Of a DNA stretch of 64,000 nucleotides, positions 47,376 to 58,146 are shown piece by piece. The notes under the pieces are model-generated. The model had not been told where the DNA came from and made no database searches. It saw only the letters and a program-made list of their open reading frames with translations. A program made the position numbers and the translations under genes. The stretch spans positions 682,001 through 746,000 of the forward strand of contig NC_016462.1 of NCBI RefSeq assembly GCF_000226115.1, in the 5' to 3' direction. Numbering within the stretch: the stretch's first letter is position 1; each line of letters starts with the position of its first letter. The stretch comes from Thermothielavioides terrestris NRRL 8126. Its lineage: Eukaryota; Ascomycota; Sordariomycetes; Sordariales; Chaetomiaceae.

Positions 47376-48560
47376 ATGTTAGTCGCTACTATCGCTCTTA
47401 GAGGTAGGGGTATAGGCCACTATCCTAGCGGCGATAATAACGAAGACCACAACGTAAGTACCTCCGGGATAATCCTATTATAGACTTAAGTCGCTTCTTA
47501 ACTACAATGTTATAGAACTAAAACAATCGCTAAAAGAATAATAAGCTATCGATTAGTAGGTTCGTTATCAAGGGAGACTCCAATAACAAGGAAAACGAAC
47601 TGCTTTCTAACAAAGGAGAGTTCTATATACAATATATTACTCGCCTCCTTAGTAGTACTAAGGTCGAATATACCCCTAGCTATAGTAAATCCTATAAAGA
47701 ATATCGTAAAGCCTATATAATATATAAGTAGGACTCTACGTTATAGATAATAAACTTCCGCCTTTAGTCTAATCTAAAGAAAATTCTTAAAGTATATAAT
47801 ATAGACTAGGCTATCGAGATCTTCGCCTAGAAGAAGACGAGCTTATAGCCTACCTACTACGTAGTCTTTAAACACGAATTCTAGAAGCTAGCTCAGTCTT
47901 TCTGAACTACTTTTAACAATATATAGGTGTACTATATCTCTACTTAGCCAACACTACTTCCCTTATCTACTACCGAGTAGACCTCGACTTATATCGTCCC
48001 TTAGACCTTAGTTGCCTTCTCTACTATACTAAGCTGCTATAGAGCCCTAGTGCCCTACAATCTACCTACTTCCTCCCTAGACGCCTCTACTTAGCTAGCT
48101 ACCTACTTGACTTATCGCCTAATAAGTAATAAAGAAGCCTACCAACGTGAAATACGCTATCTAGTCAACGTTATTACAACCGTTGTTAATACCAACAACC
48201 GTCTTGTCGACTATATTTTAAGTTCACTATAGTCTAGCCCCTCTTTACGAAGTAGCTATAGTTCGACTCCTACTAAATACAATATTGCCCTAGTCCCTTT
48301 CGCCCTATGTCCCTAGCGCCCCTCGTCTTCGCCTATCGAGGACCTTACATATATCCGCCGTAAATACGTTAATCCTCCTCCCTAGACCTCTAACAGGTCT
48401 AATAGATAGCTAATTATAAAGGTACTCTCATCGTCGAATAAAGGTACTGTATATTCGCCTATTAGCGACCTAGTACTATCTAGAGACGAAGAGGCTATAG
48501 AATAGGGCTAGAGATAGCCCCGTCTCCTATTGTAGCCCTATCCCCATTTTATCCTATACC
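47376..48560 (+). pseudogene. Antisense extra reading-frame relic inside the retrotransposon
   Basis: On the plus strand, opposite to gag-pol, one frame from about 47,460 to 48,550 stays coherent if its stops (almost all TAG/TAA, a few TGA) are read as mutated Gln or Trp codons. It gives GDSNNKENELLSNKGEFYIQ, then YITRLLSSTKVEY, YRKAYIIYKQDSTLQIINFR, LKKILKVYNIDQAIEIF and VVFKHEFQKLAQSF, followed by a Ser/Thr/Pro/Arg-rich part. A possible start (MLVATIALRGRG) is at 47,376, in a neighbouring frame. The first half looks like a helical globular or gag-like domain. No family is recognised. Reference plant elements with antisense ORFs are known, but I know of none of this type described for fungi. 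Confidence 0.5.
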
Positions 48561-49099
48561 TCGACCCTCTATCGAACCAACCTATCGACTAGAGTAGTTA
48601 TAGCAATTTTGATATCTGCCCCCGTCCTACTTCGAAGATCCTAAAATAGGTTATATATTAGCCGCTGACCCTACCTCCTATTAACTTACACCTAGGTATC
48701 TTATAGTACTATAGGGTTAACGCTAGGGTAAGGCTAAAGGATTACCTATATTTAAGGAAGTAGACTTAGTTAGCGTATCGAGATCTCTCTACATTTATAT
48801 TTCTTTTATCGTCTTTTTATAATAAGGCTATAGCCAAACGTATTAAAGTAACTATACGCCTAGTAGTGCCACCGAGCTATATTCATTTTATCATTGTCGT
48901 TTCTTATAGGGTAGTCTATATACGAACATTACATTTTCCCTTCCTCCTTTGGTTCAACGCTAGCCTATCGTTGTATCGTATATCTCCCTATTCCTATTTG
49001 AACTCATTAAGTACAACAATATCCAAGAAGTTCTCTAAAGGCTCCTACATTAGTTTATTGTAACCTACCTACTTAACGTATATATTATAGTTGTTTCCC

Positions 49100-52000
49100 C
49101 TCCCCCTAACGTTCTAAGCTTTAAGGATCGCCTCTACCCTATACTCCTATTAAAGAACACCCTCCTTCGATATAACCTATATAAGGTCTAGCCACTTATC
49201 TATAACTTTCTATAAAGGGAGTAGATCGAAGGCTATTCGCTTAACTAGATCGATATAGAAGGTCGGGTATAAACCACTTAGTATATCGAGCATTACCGTC
49301 AAAGGGGTAAGTACTATAACTATCTTATACTTAGTATTTAGCTAGTCGAGTTTCTTACTAGGGCGATTCGTCTTTATATTATATAGAGAAAACTATACCT
49401 CGTCCCCTACCTTAAACCTCTTAGCTAGGCGACGAGAGCGGTTTATATTCGTCTACTACTACTACTATATATATACAATAGCTATTTAGGTCTACTCTAT
49501 TCCCTCCTTCAAATAGCGGAGGAACCTAGTAACGTAACCCTCTAAGGTCGCTATAGACGCTATCGAGATTGTAATAAGTTGTATAGGGCTTATATTGAAC
49601 CTATAGAGGAGGTAGTTTAGGCTTACCCTAGTTATAGACAAGTCCCTATTGTTAAATATAAACTAGTAGGCTAAAAGGTATTTAGGCCAATTGTACTACG
49701 TAAAGGAGACAAAGATCTAGAGGATAGCCTATACCTCTTAGTTGACCTACTTTGTTCCTCTATCTATCTAAGAATAGTAAGAAGTCGATAGAAGCTACTC
49801 TACCTCTACCGCTTTATATAGCGTAGTCTAGAACCTATTCAACTAGTCCGACCTACAATCGGTTATAATTTGAGTTAGAAACCTATAGAAGCGCCACTAT
49901 ACGTTATAGAACTAGAAGATATACTTTTCCACTTCTATCGAATATATCGCCTTGAGCTATATATACTTAGAGAGGCGGTCGATAATCACTATAAAGTAGC
50001 TAGACGCCCCTTCGTCTTTTATAGAGAGGTTGGTTATAAAGTCAATAGAGATCTACTTCTAAAAGCGATTAGGGATAGGCAAAGGTTATAAAAGCCTTTG
50101 ACGTAGCTACTAGGAAATCTTGCTCTAATAGCACTAGTTGTAGTTCCTAATAAACCGCTTTATATTAAACGATATAAGGTCCTAGTAGTAATTTTTCTAA
50201 AGCATTTTAAATAGCCTATTACGCTTTAGATGTCCTAATATAGCTAAGTTATAGATCTACTAGATAATTATAATAGTTAGGGGCTCCTATATAGGGAGCT
50301 AGAGACAGCTATAGAACTAGAGTACGCCTTATACATTAAGAGAGTAGTCTACGATCTAGGTTTACGCTATATTCGCCTTCTTTAGAAACTTCTAAGCTTC
50401 GTTGTAAACGGCCTAGAGCCAGTGAACATAGTACTCATCTCTAACAACACCCTTATCCTATAGGGCTATAAGCTACTTATCTTTAAAGAGCGTCTCTCCT
50501 ATAGGCAACCTAGCCTCCTCCTATACGCTAGTCTAGTATACCTTGATCAGAGGGAGTAGCTAAGCGATATACTAGCTATCTTTAGGCTCGTCTTATTTAT
50601 ATTAAAAGAGTATATCGAGGCGTAAAGCCTAGGATCCTAGCTAGTACTTTAGCTCAAAGTTGAATAGGGAGAGTATCTCCACCTATTAGGCCTACCGTTC
50701 ACTAATTGGACGTAGCTAGGTAAAGTACTTAAGGTTCTTATAGTTAGTTAAGATAATAAAGGGGGCCGCTATACTCTAAAGCTCCGTCGACTAGGCCTTA
50801 AGATATAAGATAATAGCTAATAGCTCTTTATTATAGATAGTATAGTTATATTTAGTAAAGCTTAGTTTTATAGAGTAGTAGGCTATAAGGTAAAGAACCT
50901 TGTCCTCTCCCTACTAAGATAAGTATCTACTAAGTACTATACTAGAATAGTCTACTTTTATAATCGTCTCTCTCTTAGGATCCTATTAGGCAAGGATCGG
51001 CTCTAATATAAATATAGCCTTAAGTATATCGAAGGCGTCTTACTCCTCTTTGCCCTAGCGGAAGGGGACGTTTTTATAAGTAAGGCGTATTAATAGGGCT
51101 ACCTTCTTAAAGAAGTTAAAGATAAAGTTGTAATAGAAATTAATAAATTCTAAGAAGCTCTATACTCTTTAGACCTTATAGGGTACCTCCTATTTACAAA
51201 TAGCTTTAATCTTCTTAGGGTTAGGGCAAATATAGACCTTAGCCTCTACGATATACCCTAGGTACTTAACTTCCTTTACTACGAATATATATTTCTTAAG
51301 GTCTAGGTTAAGGCCTATATCCCTTAGTCTTTAGAGGACCTTATATACCTTCTTTATATAGTCCTTTTAGCTCCCGCTTAAGTATACTAAAACGTTGTTA
51401 AGGTATATTGTTATATAGTCTCCTAGCGTTAGACTAAAGGCGTTATTAATATATCTTTAGAACATTATAGAAGTATCTACGAGCCTAAAGGGGTAGACTA
51501 GCTACTCGAATAGTCTAAACCTTATATAAAACGCTATAAGATGTTCGTCCCCCTTAGCTATCCGAATATAGTAGAATATAGCTCTAATATCCAACTTTAT
51601 AAGCTATTTAGCCTTAGCTAAAGACTAAAGAGTCTCTTTAATTAGGGGAAGTAAGTACTAGTCTTACTTAGTAATCTTATTTAAAGCTCGATAATCTATA
51701 TAGAACCTCTATCCTTCTCCTAGCTTCTTTATAAGGAGGACTAGGGCGACTACTAATAAGGAGCTTACCTAGATCTATCCTTTATCCAATAGGTCTACGA
51801 CCTACTTCCAAATCTCTAAAAGATAGTCCCTTAGTATATTATATAAAGGTCCCTATAGGAGCTTAAGAGGTTTTCTGTCTAAGCTCGTCTTAAGACGGAT
51901 ATAATGGTTGGCCTCCCTTTGATAGGAAGGAAGGTCGTTCGCCTTCTCCTTGTTAAAAAGGTCGGCGAAGTTATATAGCTCCTTTGGCAAAGCGACCTTC

Positions 52001-53770
52001 GGGTCTAGGTCGACATTAGGCTAGGAGACGGCTACTCCTAATATAGTAGTTATCTTATAGATACTAGTAATAAAGAATATATCTTATACCCCTTTAGACT
52101 TCTTCCTTTATACTTTATAGGCTAAGCCTATGAATATCGCGCCTATAATTAGAGTAGCGTTGACTTTCTTCTACTATAAAGAGTACTTATATATCTATAG
52201 GCCGCTTTACGAATTGATAATAAGGACCCTATTGGCTAAGTCTAGTACAATTCTACAATAGTTTATCTAAAGGAGCTCTAATATAACGTTATAGGCTAGC
52301 CTTAGTACTATATAGAATATAGTAGTATTAATCTACCTATCGACGTCTATTATAATGTAGACAATGTATATAATTTTCTTTGTAATTTACACTTTTTTAA
52401 CTATAACACCTAGGGTATAGAGAGTCGATAAGTTTATCTATTTAATCCCTAACCTCTAATATACTCTCTTGCTAATAGCTCTATAGCTCTAGTACCTACT
52501 ATCTACTTATATATTTATAAAACTAAAGGAGTTTAGAAAAACAAAGATAAGAAAAGGGGGCTTATCTATTCTCTCTCTAATCTCTATAAACTCGTTCTAT
52601 AAACGGCTAGGTCCTTTCGACCCCTATACAAGACTTTGTATAAAGGCTACTCTTTTCCCTCCTCCTCCTTAGAGGGGGAGTCCTCCTCTACCTATTTCTT
52701 AGCCTCCAACTTATTGATATCGACCTAAGGAGCTAGTCTCTTAGCTAAGGTAAAGGGATAAGTAGCTATAAAATAGCCCTAGCGCCTATAACGGATATAG
52801 GCTCTAGCCTATTAGCGCGCTATATATACTTTGTTGTTTATCTACTTCGCTTATAATATATTTACACTTTGTTTTCCTCTATTCCGCTACTACTTTCTTC
52901 TACGACCCCTATTAGCTCCCCCCTAGGCTAGGGCAATATAGGTTATATTGATCCTAGTTATCAATATATCTCTATCTATATCCTTCTCTACATCTACGTT
53001 AGGCCTAGGTCGCTTACCCTAGGACCACTAATGTCGTTCCTCTAAGCGAAGGGCCTCTAGGTCGATAACGATCTTATAGTACTTTATAATAGCTATAATA
53101 TAGTTGTTCTATAGGACCCCCCGTCCTATCGTAATATACTTCAACTTTAAAGAGAGGTATCGTTATAGTCTAATAAGTTATATCTTATTACTCTAATTGA
53201 GTCCTCTAACCTTCGATAGCTTCGCTTCGAAGTAAATAATAAAAGAAGAGAATAGCTCGTTATCTCCTTAATAAAATATATCTAGCTTTATCAAGGCTAT
53301 AACCTACTTATAAAGGTCTATATAGACTATCGTAAGATACTCGAGAAACGCTCCTAGGTTATAGTTGTAGCTAGGTCCTCCCGACTTATAGAAGGCTATA
53401 ACCTTGGCCTAGACCCCCTAGCTAAGGTTCCTCTAAATAAATACCTATTAGTTGTAAAGACCCCCAATGAAGTCCTAGTCTACTACTAGGATATATACTA
53501 TCGTAGCCCTCTAGGCGGCAAAGAGCTCCTTTTTACCGTCGAAGGGTTGTCCTATAGAGAGGCGCTTCCGCTACGTCTAAGGAGCTGCCAAAGCTACGAT
53601 GTTAGTCGTCGGAGCCTAGGCGTTTACTACTATAGAGGCGTTCATAGTCTAAGCTACAGTAATCTAAGCTATACGAAGTTCCTCAATAGTTATATTCTAA
53701 CGTACGATCGTCTCCTACAAGAGTTGAAAGTGTTCGCGGACCCAATCTAGGTCTAGGACCTACAGGACGC
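49100..53770 (-). pseudogene. gag-pol polyprotein relic of the Ty3/gypsy element
   Basis: On the minus strand a largely continuous decayed frame reads gag (for example QPFDGKKELFAAQRATI near 53,530), a basic Arg-rich zinc-knuckle region near 52,850, a protease region near 52,480 (INIQVDSRYQSYRAIS, where the active-site DSG appears as DSR), then reverse transcriptase with LPSYQREANHYIRLK, GQRFYIDYRALNKIT, KLDIRAIFYYIRIAKGDEHL and YLNNVLVYL at about 51,390. The catalytic YLDD is therefore YLNN (AAC AAC at 51399-51394). RNase H (KVDYSSIVLSRYLS) and integrase-like sequence follow. Boundaries are approximate. The protein cannot be active. Confidence 0.9.
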
Positions 53771-53887
53771 CTAGGTTGTTTATAGTAGCGTCCAGCCTAT
53801 TCGGTGCTAGCGTCGAAACGCCTAGTATACTACTCTCGTCTATACCTAAAAGTAATAGCTACTCTATCTATATAAAGGTAGTTGAAC

Positions 53888-54136
53888 TGTAACGTACTAG
53901 CCTTATAGCGTCTACAGATAAGCGTACGATGTTCTATTCAACTACCTTAAAGAAAGGAAAAGGAGAAGTATAGGCTACGGTCCTTGTGCGTAGAGTTTTC
54001 AGGGGCTCGCGGAGTAGGTTCGGGCCAACGTTATTCCAGGCGCGAGGCGGGCCCGCCACAGGTCCGCCCTGGGGCCGCCACGGATCCTAGGCGTAGCCCC
54101 CACATACCTAGCCTAGGTATAGCCTGGTCTATAACA
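53888..54136 (-). repeat. LTR (5' LTR in element orientation)
   Basis: The partner of 46568-46816, same length. It is followed directly by the right copy of the ATACT target duplication. Confidence 0.9.
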
Positions 54137-54780
54137 ATACTAGTCTATAGCTAGATCAATGCTTAGCAACTACTAATAGGTAGACGATAAAACAACTTAC
54201 CTAGCGCATCTGCTAGTTGCTAGCTATGTAGCGCGTCGTTTTATAGCTAGCTATATAGTATATCGTTTTATAGCTAGCTATATAGTACGTTGTTTTGTAG
54301 CTAGCTATACAACGTATCGTTTTATAGCTAGCTATATAGTACATCGTTTTGTAGCTAGCTATACAAAGCGAGCTAGTCTATAGTAGGATACTAGTCTATA
54401 GCTAGATCAATGCTTAGCAACTGCTAATCGGCAGATAGTAAAACAATTTACCTAGCACATCTTCTAGTTGCTAGCTATACGAAGCGAGCTAATCTATAGC
54501 AAGATACTAGTCTATAGCTAGATCAATACTTAGCAACTACTAATCGGCAAGTAGCAAAACAACTTACCTAGTACGTCTTTTAGTTGCTAGCTACGTAAAG
54601 CGAGCTAGTCTATAGTAGGATACTAGTCTATAGCTAGATCAATGCTTAGCAACTACTAATCAATAGATAGTAAAACAACTTACTTAGTACATCTTCTAGT
54701 TACTAGCTATATAAAGCGAGCTAGTCTATAATAGGATACTAGTCTATAGCTAGATCAATGCTTAGCAACTACTAATATAC
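54137..54780. repeat. Nested minisatellite: 116-bp units containing a 27-bp subrepeat burst
   Basis: Units beginning CTAGTCTATAGCTAGATCAA start at 54140, 54391, 54507, 54623 and 54739. The last three intervals are exactly 116 bp. The first is 251 bp because a subrepeat of about 27 bp (TAGCTAGCTATATAGTA then a CGTTTTA-like end) is amplified about five times between 54,215 and 54,370. It is RIP-decayed like the rest of the island. Confidence 0.8.
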
Positions 54781-55057
54781 ACCGGTAGCAAACTAGTTGA
54801 CTAACTTACTAATAGGATCTATTAGATATAGGCTAAATACATAGTTCTATAGCGATACAACGTTATAATATAGGTTAGAGTATAATAGAGGGTAGGTATA
54901 GACGTAGATTGGTTAGGGAAACGTAGGTAGGATGCAAACTAGCGGCTAGCTAGCTACTGACGCGACGCGGATGTAAGGACCACCGCGTAGAAATTGTTAA
55001 GCGGCGGCAAGAGAAGTGACTTCTAAGCGTGGGCGCCATGGTACCTGTGGGGACTTC

Positions 55058-55088
55058 GGAAATTAGGCTTGGCGGGACCTCTATAACC
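55058..55088 (-). repeat. Terminal inverted repeat, right copy
   Basis: The reverse complement begins GGTTATAGAGGTCCCGCC, matching 41086-41116 at 30 of 31 positions. Confidence 0.75.
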
Positions 55089-55092
55089 TCCA

Positions 55093-55102
55093 GCGCCATG
55101 AC
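55093..55102 (+). repeat. 10-bp direct repeat, candidate target-site duplication (right)
   Basis: GCGCCATGAC, identical to 41070-41079 and in the same orientation. Confidence 0.5.
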
Positions 55103-55392
55103 ACCTGGAAGCCCGCCAAGCAACGTGCGTGGGCCCCGAGCGGGCTTCAAGTGGGCCCCTAGTGCGCCCCGGTGCTTGGCTGCCCCGCTAAATGGCAACC
55201 CCATGACTGCCACAGCCGACAGATGAACACGCTTCCAACAGTCGGTAGTGCGGTCCCTGGAAACACTTAAGAGACAGACTTGTTTCAAAACTTTTCCTCG
55301 CATCTTAACCATCGCATCACGTCGACTTCCATTGCGCATTCCAACAATCACCCTTCTTGATCTTCCATTGCACATCTCCTACTCACCTCGAC

Positions 55393-56739
55393 ATGGAAAT
55401 CTCAGACCACAGCTCGTCCAAGGGCAAGGCCAGCGACGCAGCTGCCATCAATGGCGGCGGCGGCTTCCGGCCGCAGGCAAACATGGAAGTCCAGCCTCCC
55501 AAGCCCGAGGTACGCCGTCAATCAGCATCGCCCGGACACGGACACGGGTGGCACGCCCGCGACAATGCCCTCCCACTTACAGAATGCCATAGGACTTGCA
55601 GAAGAGCTACGCGAGTGTCGTTGACGAGGTTCACAGCCCCGGCTGGTACGGTGGAATGAGTAAGCAGCTGCCTCTCCTTCCTCCTTGCGCGCAGGACTGC
55701 TCCCCCACTGACGCTGGGCAGTCGACTGTCTGGGCAACATTATCGGCGGGCTCGGTGCCATTCCTCTGTGTATCTGCTGCCCGAACCCGTACAAGCGCGT
55801 CAGCCAGGGCCACGTCGGCCTCGTCACCAAGGTATGTGACACCTGCGGCTGTTTGCGCCGAGGCACCCCCTGGTACCCCTGGCACTCCTGGCACACCTCT
55901 CTCTCCCCGCGCGCCCGCCGTCAGCTATCGTGGCGATGTCCGCTGACAGCCCAATGAAACAGTTCGGCCGCTTCTGGAAGGCCGTGGACCCGGGCCTCAC
56001 CAAGATCAACCCGCTGTCGGAGAACCTGGTGCAGGTGGACGTGCGGATCCAGATCGTCGAGGTGCCGCAGCAGATCTGCATGACCAAGGACAACGTGCAG
56101 CTGCAGCTGACGTCGGTCATCTACTACCACATCGTGTCGCCGCACAAGGCCGCCTTCGGCATCACCAACGTGCGCCAGGCGCTGGTCGAGCGCACGCAGA
56201 CCACGCTGCGCCACGTGGTCGGCGCGCGCGTGCTGCAGGACGTGATCGAGCGCCGCGAGGAGATCGCGCGCGCCACCGGCGAGATCATCGAGGAGGTGGC
56301 AGCCGGCTGGGGCGTGCAGGTCGAGAGCATGCTGATGAAGGACATCATCTTCAGCCAGGAGTTGCAGGAGTCGCTGTCCATGGCCGCCCAGAGCAAGCGC
56401 ATCGGCGAGAGCAAGATCATCGCCGCCAAGGCCGAGGTCGAGGCCGCCAAGCTGATGCGCCAGGCCGCCGACATCCTCTCGTCCGCCCCGGCCATGCAGA
56501 TCCGCTACCTCGAGGCGATGCAGCAGATGGCCAAGACCGCCAACAGCAAGGTCATCTTCCTGCCCGCCGCCAACCAGACCATGCCCGGCTCCGCCGCCTT
56601 CAACGCCGCCCTCGCCGACGCCTCCCACAAGGCCGCCGCCGGCGGCAGCGACCCGTTCGACGAGGCCGGCAGCGGCAGCGGCGGTGACCCCACGGGCTTT
56701 CAGCAGGCCATGACCGCCCGCATCATTGAGAACATCTAA
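55393..56739 (+). CDS. SPFH/band-7 domain protein (stomatin-like)
   Basis: A membrane-associated scaffold protein of the stomatin/prohibitin superfamily, which forms oligomers in cholesterol- or ergosterol-rich membrane. Four exons, 55393-55509, 55602-55659, 55722-55831 and 55963-56739, give 353 residues. The N-terminus is hydrophilic, then HSPGWYGGMIDCLGNIIG with GAIPLCICCPNPYKRV, the Cys-rich membrane hairpin typical of stomatins (palmitoylation is plausible at CICC). The SPFH domain follows (about 85-260: LVTKFGRFWKAVDPGLTKIN, QLTSVIYYHIVSP, LRHVVGARVLQDVIERREEI). A helical Ala/Glu-rich stretch (KIIAAKAEVEAAKLMRQAA) and an Ala/Gly tail come next. Codon use is strongly GC-biased, with no RIP damage, although the gene starts only about 300 bp from the island edge. 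Confidence 0.9.
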
Positions 56740-57336
56740 CCAGGTGTCTTCCTTGTTGTGGTGTCGGTGGGGGGAGGAGGAAGCGCCAACAGCCCCGCGG
56801 CCACGCTCGTTTTGCCTTGATGCCCGCCTGCTTGCTTGGTCTGTATCTCCCTTTCGCAAGTGTGCCAGTGTTTTCCTTCTTGGTGGGGCTGGACGGTGAG
56901 GATGAGCTTCTGAGGTTTGATACCATGACTTTTATTTATGTTTCCCCTTCAACCTGGAATGGCCAGGGTTGTGTGCAGTAATGAAGTACCTCATGGTTAA
57001 TGCTGGGGGATGGGAAGGAAGGGATGACCGGAACGGAACAGGCATGGAGGATACCCAGATTGAGCAGCTTATTTGAGGATTAGGTTCGAAGCGCTGAGGC
57101 GCGGTAGTGGTGGGAGAGGGAGGACTCGAGGCGTGTTGTCTCGCTTGTTCGTTAGTTCATTTGCTCCGCTGTTCAATGATACCACCTTCGTTTATCTTCG
57201 ACTTAAACAGAGTGTACATCTGCTTTGTGGAGGTGACTTGAGAACGAAGAGTAAGACAGCTGATGATAAGCTTACATCAAACAACACCAGGAAAGAAAAA
57301 TCACAAAAAGCTCACCAGCTTATTTTGCTGGCTACG
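56740..57336. other. 3' flank of SPFH gene
   Basis: No gene recognised. Two short hairpins lie at its right end: CCAGC/GCTGG (57315-57331), and the adjoining AAAACCAC hairpin at 57337. Confidence 0.4.
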
Positions 57337-57357
57337 AAAACCACCCGAAGTGGTTTT
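57337..57357 (-). terminator. Hairpin with T-run, possible Pol III transcript end
   Basis: Minus strand: AAAACCAC, loop TTCGG, GTGGTTTT, a perfect 8-bp stem with a UUCG-type loop ending in four T. It lies about 400 nt downstream of the A and B boxes of the tRNA-like sequence on the same strand, so it could end a Pol III transcript. Confidence 0.35.
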
Positions 57358-57384
57358 ACTAGTCTCCTCCTGACCCCGTTTTCT

Positions 57385-57607
57385 GCAGGGCAGGCAGTTC
57401 TTGTGATTTCACCAGACCCCTTTTTTTTGGCAGGGCAGGCAGTTCTTGTGATTTCACCAGACCCTTTTTTTGACAGGGCAGGTGGTTCTTGTGATTTCGC
57501 CAAACCCCTTGTTTTCTTGCAGGGCAGGTTCCCCTTTTTAGGGGGCAGGCGGTTCTTGTGTGCCAGACCCCTTTTTTTTCTAGCAGGGCAGGCGGTTCCT
57601 GTGTGTG
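57385..57607. repeat. Minisatellite, about six units of 43-46 bp
   Basis: Units start near 57385, 57430, 57473, 57519, 57541 (shortened) and 57583. Each carries GCAGGGCAGGCGGTTCTTGT and CCAGACCCC followed by a T run. They are diverged from each other but not RIP-decayed. Confidence 0.85.
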
Positions 57608-57639
57608 ACAGCTGGCCCCTCGTTTGAGGGCACAGCCAT

Positions 57640-57755
57640 CCATTTCTTTCTCGACTCCGGGTGGGAGTCGAACTGGCGACCTCGGGATCAAACCGAGGTG
57701 CACGCACTCCCAGCAGCTTTTGGCTGCCTGCTGTTCCCCCCCGCTAGGCCATGGC
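57640..57755 (-). repeat. tRNA-derived sequence (SINE-like head or tRNA pseudogene)
   Basis: On the minus strand it contains TGGCCTAGCGGG, a perfect match to the Pol III A-box TRGCNNAGYNGG, and about 60 nt later GTTCGACTC, a perfect B-box GWTCRANNC. Between them CCTCGG TTTGATC CCGAGG forms an anticodon-like stem-loop whose central triplet would be TGA. The T-stem and acceptor arms do not pair properly, so it is not a working tRNA. Together with the tandem units and hairpins downstream it resembles a tRNA-derived SINE or a Pol III ncRNA gene. Confidence 0.45.
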
Positions 57756-58146
57756 CCATCTTCGCGGGGGGTTGAGAGAGTGCTGGGCGGACGTTCTACA
57801 TATACCCCGGTTGGGGGTCGCTCCTTCCTTCCAGTGCTTGGATGAAATCAAGCCATGGGAAGAGCGCTCAAGCAGGGTAGACCAGGGCAGGGCAGAGCAG
57901 GGCAGGGCAGGCGCAATGCTAGGTTGGTAATGCCTGGTCTCGCCAGCTCCGTTCCTCCAAGTCATCATCTATGGTGCATTACATGTTGCTTTTGTTGTTG
58001 TCTTCGAGTTCCCAGGCGAGGAAAATCTATCTCACGTCCACGCACAGACACATCAGCCAGTTCAGTTCAAAATAAGTGACGGCACCAGCTAGATACGCCC
58101 TCAATTAACACCACCGCCACCGGGGAATATCTACTCTATTGACACC
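57756..58146. other. Intergenic before SEC18 3' end
   Basis: About 390 bp with no gene. A GGGCAGG-type simple repeat is at about 57,884-57,910. Confidence 0.4.

Larger units (their letters stand above)
46568..54136 (-). mobile_element. Ty3/gypsy LTR retrotransposon, structurally complete, RIP-inactivated
   Basis: A 7,569-bp element with 249-bp LTRs at 46568-46816 and 53888-54136, 5-bp target duplication ATACT, and TG..CA-type LTR ends (read on the minus strand, TGTTAT..GTTACA on the right copy). The coding order gag, protease, reverse transcriptase, RNase H, integrase runs on the minus strand, so the right LTR is the 5' LTR. A polypurine tract (C-rich on the plus strand, 46,819-46,833) abuts the 3' LTR as it should. 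All frames are full of stops at former CAG/CAA/TGG codons. LTR cores keep GC-rich DNA and intact similarity to each other. A plus-strand frame relic lies between integrase and the 3' LTR. Confidence 0.92.
41080..55092. mobile_element. 14-kb RIP-decayed composite element bounded by inverted repeats (MULE-like candidate)
   Basis: The interval is bounded by 31-bp inverted repeats at 41086-41116 and 55058-55088 (30 of 31 identical) with a 10-bp direct repeat outside. From about 41,215 to 54,955 the DNA is extremely TpA-rich and CpA-poor, with only two open frames of 60 or more codons, as after heavy RIP. About 130 bp at the left edge and 100 bp at the right edge inside the inverted repeats escaped decay. 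It holds a MULE-like transposase relic, low-complexity tandem repeats, a 116-bp minisatellite and a nested Ty3/gypsy retrotransposon. Two readings fit: one large MULE, or a small MULE-type MITE of about 240 bp into which other repeats later inserted. Confidence 0.6.

Noticed and set aside
48866..49063. Open frame of 65 codons in the island (and another at 53547-53750)
   Set aside because: Both lie within or opposite the gag-pol relic and are Ser/Tyr/Leu-rich by-products of TA-rich DNA.
41080..55092. A Starship-type giant element
   Set aside because: No tyrosine-recombinase captain or cargo genes are visible. The inverted repeats and 10-bp duplication fit a MULE-type unit better, and 14 kb is small for a Starship.
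57640..57755. A functional serine tRNA (anticodon-like TGA)
   Set aside because: The A-box, B-box and anticodon-like stem are present, but the T-stem and acceptor stem cannot pair, so it is kept only as a tRNA-derived sequence.
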